Positions 58,801 to 64,000 of a DNA stretch of 64,000 bases are shown in pieces. How positions within the stretch are numbered: the stretch's first letter is position 1; each line of letters begins with the position of its first letter. Position numbers and translations under genes: made by a program. The notes beneath the pieces were generated by a model that worked only from the letters and a program-made list of their open reading frames with translations, had not been told where the DNA came from and searched no databases. This stretch comes from Galerina marginata (Eukaryota; Basidiomycota; Agaricomycetes; Agaricales; Galerinaceae), in the NCBI GenBank assembly GCA_023014335.1, contig JAECYW010000002.1:3410001-3474000 (forward strand), read 5' to 3'.

Positions 58801-58924
58801 TAGGCCACCCAGAGTCTCCAACGGCGACCATAGAACGGAAACCAAGAAAAACAATATAGCTGCTCGAAAGTATCAGAAAGTTCGGGTCTGTCATCAAGAA
58901 ATCTATAACTACTGGAATGAGTAG
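55813..58924 (+). CDS. TET/JBP-like 2-oxoglutarate, Fe(II)-dependent dioxygenase
   Basis: Twelve exons join in phase to 850 codons: 55813-55977, 56034-56204, 56254-56652, 56706-56828, 56876-57067, 57116-57319, 57373-57564, 57612-57767, 57819-57971, 58021-58275, 58334-58605, 58657-58924. Introns are 46-58 bp, GT-AG. The start ATG gives MSSHTPVLLPISSLELG. The first half is helical and acidic (SDSGEEENEDSDYEDIESG, then SPPRKRQKQPRKS). The catalytic part has YHCNNYTAPLHKDND (His 718, Asp 720), LKEYSFIYGDY, and LWSFSGSTMHGT (His 769) with Arg 780 after it. This spacing fits TET/JBP enzymes, which oxidise 5-methylcytosine or thymine in DNA. The tail is charged. Such genes are expanded in basidiomycetes and linked to DNA transposons. 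No stop or frameshift is seen. The family call is from motifs only; another 2OG oxygenase family is possible. Confidence 0.75.
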
Positions 58925-59042
58925 AATTACCTGATTGAATACTGCGATTAAACTGTTAGGTATTTGCTTACAATATAAAAAATGTTATTCAATTTATAGT
59001 TGCAAGCAAAATGAACATATAGCTTGGACAGTACTTTTAAAG

Positions 59043-59097
59043 CTAACCCTAAGAGGACCGACGCGTCGGTCCTCTTAGGGTTAGGTTGCACAGCCAC
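59043..59097. repeat. 42-bp perfect palindrome plus CACAGCCAC
   Basis: 59043-59084 is a perfect palindrome with CTAACCCTAAGAGG outer arms and ACGCGT centre. GTTG and CACAGCCAC (59089-59097) follow. The left GTGGCTGTG partner is absent. Confidence 0.95.
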
Positions 59098-59131
59098 CAA
59101 AAAATATATAAAGTTACTTTTTACCGCTTGG

Positions 59132-59201
59132 TGAGTGGCTGTGCTAACCCTAAGAGGACCGACGCGTCGGTCCTCTTAGGGTTAGATTGCACAGCCACTC
59201 A
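59132..59201. repeat. Complete GTGGCTGTG-bounded hairpin with telomere-like palindrome (70 bp)
   Basis: TGAGTGGCTGTG (59132-59143) pairs with CACAGCCACTCA (59190-59201). Between them, 59144-59185 is the same perfect 42-bp palindrome, followed by four unpaired bases (ATTG). Nearly the whole segment can fold as one stem. Confidence 0.95.
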
Positions 59202-59289
59202 AAAATTGTAAAGTCTTAGAAACACGTCTGTTACTATAAAAAACATAAAAAGCTATAGACATGTGGCTGTATAAGAATACAATTCATTA

Positions 59290-59830
59290 ACCTTCTCTGT
59301 CTTCTTTCTCTTATAATAGGCAAGCCATTCATCTGTGAGATAACTAAGTTACAAAAACCCAGACTATATATTTATTCTACCCTATCTCCTTCGCCCGATG
59401 ATAGGCAAGGGATTCATCTGTGGGGGAGACCCCCTTCCAAAGGTTTCTATGAAAACAATCAGACAAGTGATATAATAGATGATAGTGGATTTACTTACTT
59501 TGGACTTTTAACCTATGAAAACCAGGTGTGGAAAATGCTGTTCATCCTGTTTCCAAGGTTTTCTGATAAAGGAATCAGACAAGTAACAAATAACTGCCAA
59601 TTTACTTACAAAGTTGCATCCTCAGCCTTTAAACTCTGGAAACCAGGTGCATGGAAGGTCATTAAGACCATTCTGTGTGATAGAGAAAGGAAGTAGGCAA
59701 AGAAATATAGAATATAGGTTGATATAAGCAGATGTGGAGAGTCTTGCGGAAATCGCTACTGATCCACACCCAGGTCAGTCGCTTATAAAGATGTTGAAAG
59801 ACAAAAATAGTACAATAAATGATGGATAGT
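59290..59830 (-). other. Repeated exon-like blocks with splice signals, coding role unclear
   Basis: On minus, three related blocks appear: one ending CACCTGGTTTCCAG...CAACTTT then GTAAGT (about 59610), one AAAACCTTGG...GTCCAAA then GTAAGT (about 59500), and AAACCTTTGGAAGGGGG after TTTTCATAG (about 59450). Intron-like spacers between them share CTTGTCTGATT. No long frame results. This may be a non-coding spliced transcript or a decayed gene. Confidence 0.3.
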
Positions 59831-60335
59831 GCTGTGCTGCGCAGCCATTAAAGCCATGTACATAGCATTGCGCAGTCATTAAAACCATATACATAGCATT
59901 GCGCAGTCATTCACAGTCATTAAAGTCATATACATAGCATTGCGCAGTCATTAAACCTATGCATATAGCATTGCGCAGTCATTAAAGCTATGTACATAGC
60001 ATTGCACAGTCATTAAGGCTATTTATATAGCATTGCGCAGTCATTAAAGCTATGTAAGTATCATCACACTGTCCTAAAGCTATGCATGTAGTGTCGCATA
60101 GCCTGTAAAGCCATGAAAGTAGTATTGCACAGCTATTAAAGCTATGAGATTAGTATCGCGCAGCCTTTAAAGCTATGAAATTAGTATTGCGCAGCCTTTA
60201 AAGCTATGAGATTAGTATGGCGCAGCCTTTAAAGCTATGAAAGTAATATTGCGCAGCCTTTAAAGCTATGAAATTAGTATCGCGCAGCCTTTAAAGCTAT
60301 GAAATTTGTATCGCGCAGCCCTAAACCTATGAGAG
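59830..60335 (+). repeat. 31-37-bp minisatellite upstream of the SET gene (about 15 units)
   Basis: Unit landmarks are GCGCAG(C/T)C, then TTTAAAGCTATG or ATTAAAGCTATG, then TAGTAT or CATAGCATT. The array ends about 60 bp before the SET gene ATG. The left half uses CATAGCATT units and the right half ATTAGTATCG units, so it grew in two phases. Confidence 0.9.
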
Positions 60336-60340
60336 TATGT

Positions 60341-60350
60341 CTATATAAGA
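60341..60350 (+). promoter_or_regulatory. Candidate TATA box of the SET gene
   Basis: CTATATAAGA lies about 50 bp before the ATG at 60395 and just after the minisatellite. A pyrimidine-rich stretch (TTTCTTTCACTCACTCC) sits between them, as at fungal transcription starts. Confidence 0.5.
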
Positions 60351-60394
60351 TTCCAGGATACTACAATGAGCTTTAATTTCTTTCACTCACTCCA

Positions 60395-61471
60395 ATGGCA
60401 GACTCTGCAGTTGCTTCTACCTCTCATCCTGCTATTACCTGGAATCCAGCAAATTCCATTCAATTCTCTCTTGTAAATGACTTGTCCCTTTCTGTTCTTC
60501 CTTCCCAGGCTATACTACATATCGACCCTCTTATCGTCAATGCTCTTTTTGGTCAACAGAAGCAAAAATCCCAGAACAGAAGTCATAATATCCAAACCAT
60601 CTCTTTTGATACAAATATGGAACCTTTCGGTCACACTATGATCTGGTCTATGTTTGAAAAGGTCAAGCACAACCTTAAATTTCAAGATCCACACGGATAT
60701 ATAGCCACTGTGAAAAAGCTTGCAACTAGTATTCTTCATCATTATCCTGCACTTGTCTGGGAAAACAAGAAAAAAGAAAGTTTGGAAACTCTATTTTGGT
60801 GGGTTTTAAGATATCTATCTATCTATATACTATTAATATTGCCTCACAGGTGCATCACCGCCTACAGTTTGATTATTAATCCAGCAGCCATAGTGCATCT
60901 TAAGGTCAAACCTCTTGGCCATGCTAAACAAAAAGGTTTTGCAATTTATGCCAACAAGGACATTGTACAAGGAGAATACATCGAAGAACTTCTTGGTTTA
61001 ATGCCAGAGGATCGTGCTGAAAAATACACTGATCTCTCCACAATCACTCCTCATGAAAACAACCGCAATGATGGCTCCTTTGAAGAAAAACTCTTGATTG
61101 GACCTATTAGGTTCATTAACCATCGCTGTGTTTCTTATAATGTTGAGGTGAGTTTCAATTCTTGTTTACAGGTATTTAATATTAATAAATCTGGATAGTT
61201 TATTGCTATTCGAAACACATATGCTTTTACCATTATGGCAACAAAGAATATCAAAGCCAAGGAAGAAATCTTGCTTTGCTATGGGGTTGACTACTTCAAG
61301 GAGAATGGAGCTGAATGCTTATGTGAAGATTGCAGGGAAATACCAGATGAGGAGGAGGAGGCAGAAGTATCTAAGAAGGGAGAAGGTCAGATTAACATTG
61401 AGGAGAGAGACAAAGCCAAAAAGAACAAAAGAGCAAAACAAAAAGAGAATCGCAAGCTGGGACCAAATTAA
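60395..61471 (+). CDS. SET-domain protein (lysine methyltransferase-like), 3 exons
   Basis: Exons 60395-60798, 60850-61147 and 61199-61471 join in phase to 325 codons; introns are 51 bp each with CACAG and GATAG acceptors. The N-terminal ~130 residues are a non-SET region. The SET domain begins near LKVKPLGHAKQKGFAIYANK, then DIVQGEYIEELLG, the cofactor/knot motif RFINHRCVSYNVE, and EILLCYGVDYFKENG with the catalytic-type Tyr. A partial post-SET CLCEDC follows and then an acidic/basic tail. SET proteins methylate lysines of histones or other proteins using S-adenosylmethionine. The substrate is unknown. The frame is intact, with its own TATA-like box and a minisatellite upstream. Confidence 0.85.
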
Positions 61472-61728
61472 CATAACATCTGCTGTATTTCCTCTTTGTA
61501 TGTTTTTATAACCCTGAATTTCAGTCAAAATTTGCCATTCTGATATTGAGAGAAAAGAACAAATAATATATTGATTCGAAAAATTTTTACAGCCATTCAA
61601 TGAGATATACAAGAGAGTATGGCATGGTGTGTGACGTCGAGATGCAGAGAGAATACCAGATTATGAGAAGAGGGCTTTGAACATTGTTAGTTGAATAACA
61701 ATGAAGACATCCATATGACTACAAAAAC

Positions 61729-64000
61729 TCAATGAAGCTCTGATAACCTTTGTCTCAACATATCAAACAAGGGATCATCATGCCACATAGATCGAGGGAA
61801 GTCATAGATCCTTCTACCTGATAAAACCCTATTAATTAATATGTTTTTTAAAAGTATAAAGGTCATTGCACTTACGCCTTTGGTGTTGCCAAAACCACAG
61901 CCCAACAGATGTTGGTTCCAATCGTAAGCTCATCCGGGGACTTCTGCGAGTTATAACCCAAAGTGGTGTATCCAACAAGAGTCAAAGATCCAGTTGGAAT
62001 ATCTCCTGGAAAGACAGGAAGAGTTTCGGCAACCTTGCGTAGACCTTTTGGAAGATCAATCTGAAGAGATCTCCCATCCAAGATAGGAACTGGTTATAAA
62101 AAAGTTAATATCTTTAAAAACAAGATATCAATGAAAAACTCACTGGTCTCATCACAGGTATATCCCAGCTTCCACTTTGAATTTTTGAATTGAGCCTGCT
62201 GTGCATTGGCAGGACTCAACTTCTTGGTGCCCATAGGACGAGAAGGACCGGCGCGGCCATATGAATCTATTAGCAACATTATTGAGATGAATAAATGATT
62301 AAAGTCAAATAAACATACTTTGAGCTTTATTATTGGAGCTTCCGGGGCGGGATGAAAAAGACCAGCGATTGTTGGACATCAGGGTTTTGATACCAGGTAC
62401 CTTGTAAACCAAGCAGAGAGTGGCAACCAATCTTTCATATTCCATAGTCTGAATTACGCCCGTTAGAATCTTGTACGATGAACCGTTAATATCCTTGGCA
62501 TGACGAGTGTAGTCTTCATCAACACATATAAGACTGAGACAGAGAGCCGGAGTTTTCTGGTTTCGTAAGGTGATCAAAGGATAGATGGATCCAGTGTCCG
62601 GTTTCTTGGCAATAAGGTCACAAGGTTCAATCCTAGACAAGTTGACGGTGCTCGTGCCTGTGTCCGAAACAAAAGTGAACAAATCCAGCAAGTACCTATC
62701 AGAATAAAGTTAAAACAGAATATCAAAATAGAATAGAACGGTTTACTTCTTGCTAGTCTTTGTCAAATTTGGCAGCAGTTCTGAGACATACATCATAGGC
62801 TCCGGTGCTTCACCTGCAGGAAGATATCGATTGTTGGTGTATCCACTGAAATATTGTTAGTCAATTAGCTATAGGCAGTAAATAAATAGATAGATACCTA
62901 GGCAATTTGGGAAGATCCTTGTAAGTTTTGGCGAGGAAGACATCAACCAAGTCTTTATCATAAATCTGGCATTTCCGTAACTTGGGACGACTGTATATAT
63001 ATAGTATCAGGCAATAAAATTGATTAATCGACAGAAATGCATACCTTTCAAGAGGATCTTTAGTGATCAAATCCTCCAGATAAACACCAGTATCTTTCAA
63101 ATCATCTTTTCTCTTAGCAAAAGATTTTTCTTCTTTTGATTTAGCCTCCTTTGCCTTTTTTCTATAAGCCAGAAAAAGTCAATAAAGTAAACATATTAAA
63201 AATAAGGAACATACATGGCAGTGTTGAGAATTTTTTGACGTTGAGGATTGTTACTAAAAAAACTGGATTAAATAATATTCTGAAGAAAATACACCATACA
63301 CACCTAGTCTTAGCCTTTCCTTTGGACTTACTCAAAGGAAGCTCATCATCCTCTGAGCTATTATCCTCCTCCCTAAGAAAAGGAAAACAGAAAAGGGAAA
63401 TTAGCTTAAAGTCAAAAAGAAAAAAAAAAAAAAACATACGCTTCATCATCTATGAAATTAGCATCAGAATCTTGTTCGTCATCTTCCTCCTCTTCATCTT
63501 CTGCCTCTTCTTCATCTTCTGCTTCCTCTTCATCTTCCTCTGCAACTTCAGCATCATCACTATCAAAAACCTCCTCTTCACTGATGATATCAGATTCTGA
63601 TTCAGTCTCTTCCTTAATCGCCTTGGTAGTCTTTTTCTTTGTTTGAATCAAAACAATAGGCGATTTGAGTTTCAAATTTTTGGCAGAAGACTTCATTGTA
63701 GGAGTGTTGGGAGGCTTTGACTGTGAAGTATGACGAGGTTTTTTTGGTGACTTCTGTTCAGGACTAAAATAGCCTTTAATATAAAGGTTCATAAAAATGA
63801 AAACCAAAATACCTTGGAGTAAATGCAGCAGTGTCGATGTTTTTCTTCTTAGACTTGGAGCTGATTAATAAAGTAATTAATAAAAGAGGCAAAATATGTG
63901 AACTAACTACTCACAGGCTTCCTGCAGTTGCTTGAGGAGGCCCTACTCTCTGAGACCTTCTCGGAGTAACCCTAGAAAACGGTATTAGTGTCATAATATC
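61729..64000 (-). CDS. Acidic multi-exon protein of unknown function, 5' end off the window
   Basis: At least a dozen exons on minus; the stop is TGA at 61731-61729, reached by splicing ATPKA to VLSGRRIYDFPRSM. The right-most visible exon starts at 63971 after TTTTCTAG (VTPRRSQRVGPPQAT), so the start lies beyond the window. Order: basic/Ser/Pro region (SPEQKSPKKPRHTSQSKPP); a long acidic stretch (EEDEEEAEDEEEAEDEEEED, 63450-63560); Lys/Glu helices; and a globular C-terminal part (GSIYPLITLRNQKTPALCLS, VPILDGRSLQIDLPKGL, FPGDIPTGSLTLVGYTT, NICWAVVLATPKA). The globular part looks like a beta-rich domain of a large fungal family, but I cannot name it. It runs convergently toward the SET gene, whose stop is about 260 bp away. 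Confidence 0.65.

Noticed and set aside
45126..64000. Helitron 5' terminus
   Set aside because: I looked for GTAAGAACTTGT/GTAAGAACTCGT on plus and found only partial words (such as GCAAGAACTGG near 49790) without the hairpin context.

Overview
The window looks like a TE-saturated stretch of nuclear DNA from a basidiomycete (agaricomycete-type) fungus. The reasons are short GT-AG introns of about 50 bp, copia and Ty3 pol sequences of agaric type, a Helitron Rep/helicase with a C-terminal ubiquitin-peptidase-like domain, and multi-exon genes of families that are expanded in such fungi (TET/JBP, JmjC-like, SET). I see no rRNA, tRNA or CRISPR array.

Layout. 1-4682: the 5' end of an LTR element on the minus strand (LTR 4221-4682, primer-binding site, then an uninterrupted open frame of about 1,380 codons that leaves the window on the left). 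4688-17215: a probable single 12.5-kb DNA element ('D') with diverged ~430-bp terminal inverted repeats beginning CACTTCAGTGGCCCC. It carries 274-bp and 124-bp subterminal arrays, a cyclin pseudogene blown up by a 60-bp minisatellite, an unrecognised gene of at least ten exons (8583-12883, minus), and a GC-rich divergent promoter region packed with small hairpins that share a fixed 10-base core. 17216-20320: Ty3 pol, split by a LINE. 20321-22962: two LINE 3' ends facing apart around a 1-kb TIR element. 22963-37091: a copia element broken by three insertions. One is a Helentron-type element (23562-34534) that itself contains two nested long-inverted-repeat elements (A, and B inside A).

37092 to at least 45.2 kb: an autonomous Helitron/Helentron on the minus strand with an intact 2,611-aa RepHel protein. 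Its left (3') end sits in the copia RNase H region; its right (5') end is not visible in the window.

45.3-64 kb: four multi-exon genes. They are a JmjC-like protein (minus), a TET/JBP-like 2-oxoglutarate dioxygenase (plus; 12 exons, phase-consistent, 849 aa), a SET-domain protein (plus, 3 exons, 324 aa), and an acidic protein of unknown function (minus, running off the right edge). A 5-kb GC-rich island separates the divergent JmjC and TET genes. Near-perfect 42-bp palindromes with telomere-like arms lie near 50.1 and 59.1 kb.

The central inference is that enzymes predicted to act on DNA methylation and histone methylation sit side by side in mobile DNA, possibly as cargo of the Helitron or of a DNA transposon. 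The most unusual direct observations are the constant-core, covarying-stem hairpin family at 12.4-14.4 kb, and the GTGGCTGTG-bounded hairpins at 24.4-24.9, 50.1 and 59.0-59.2 kb.
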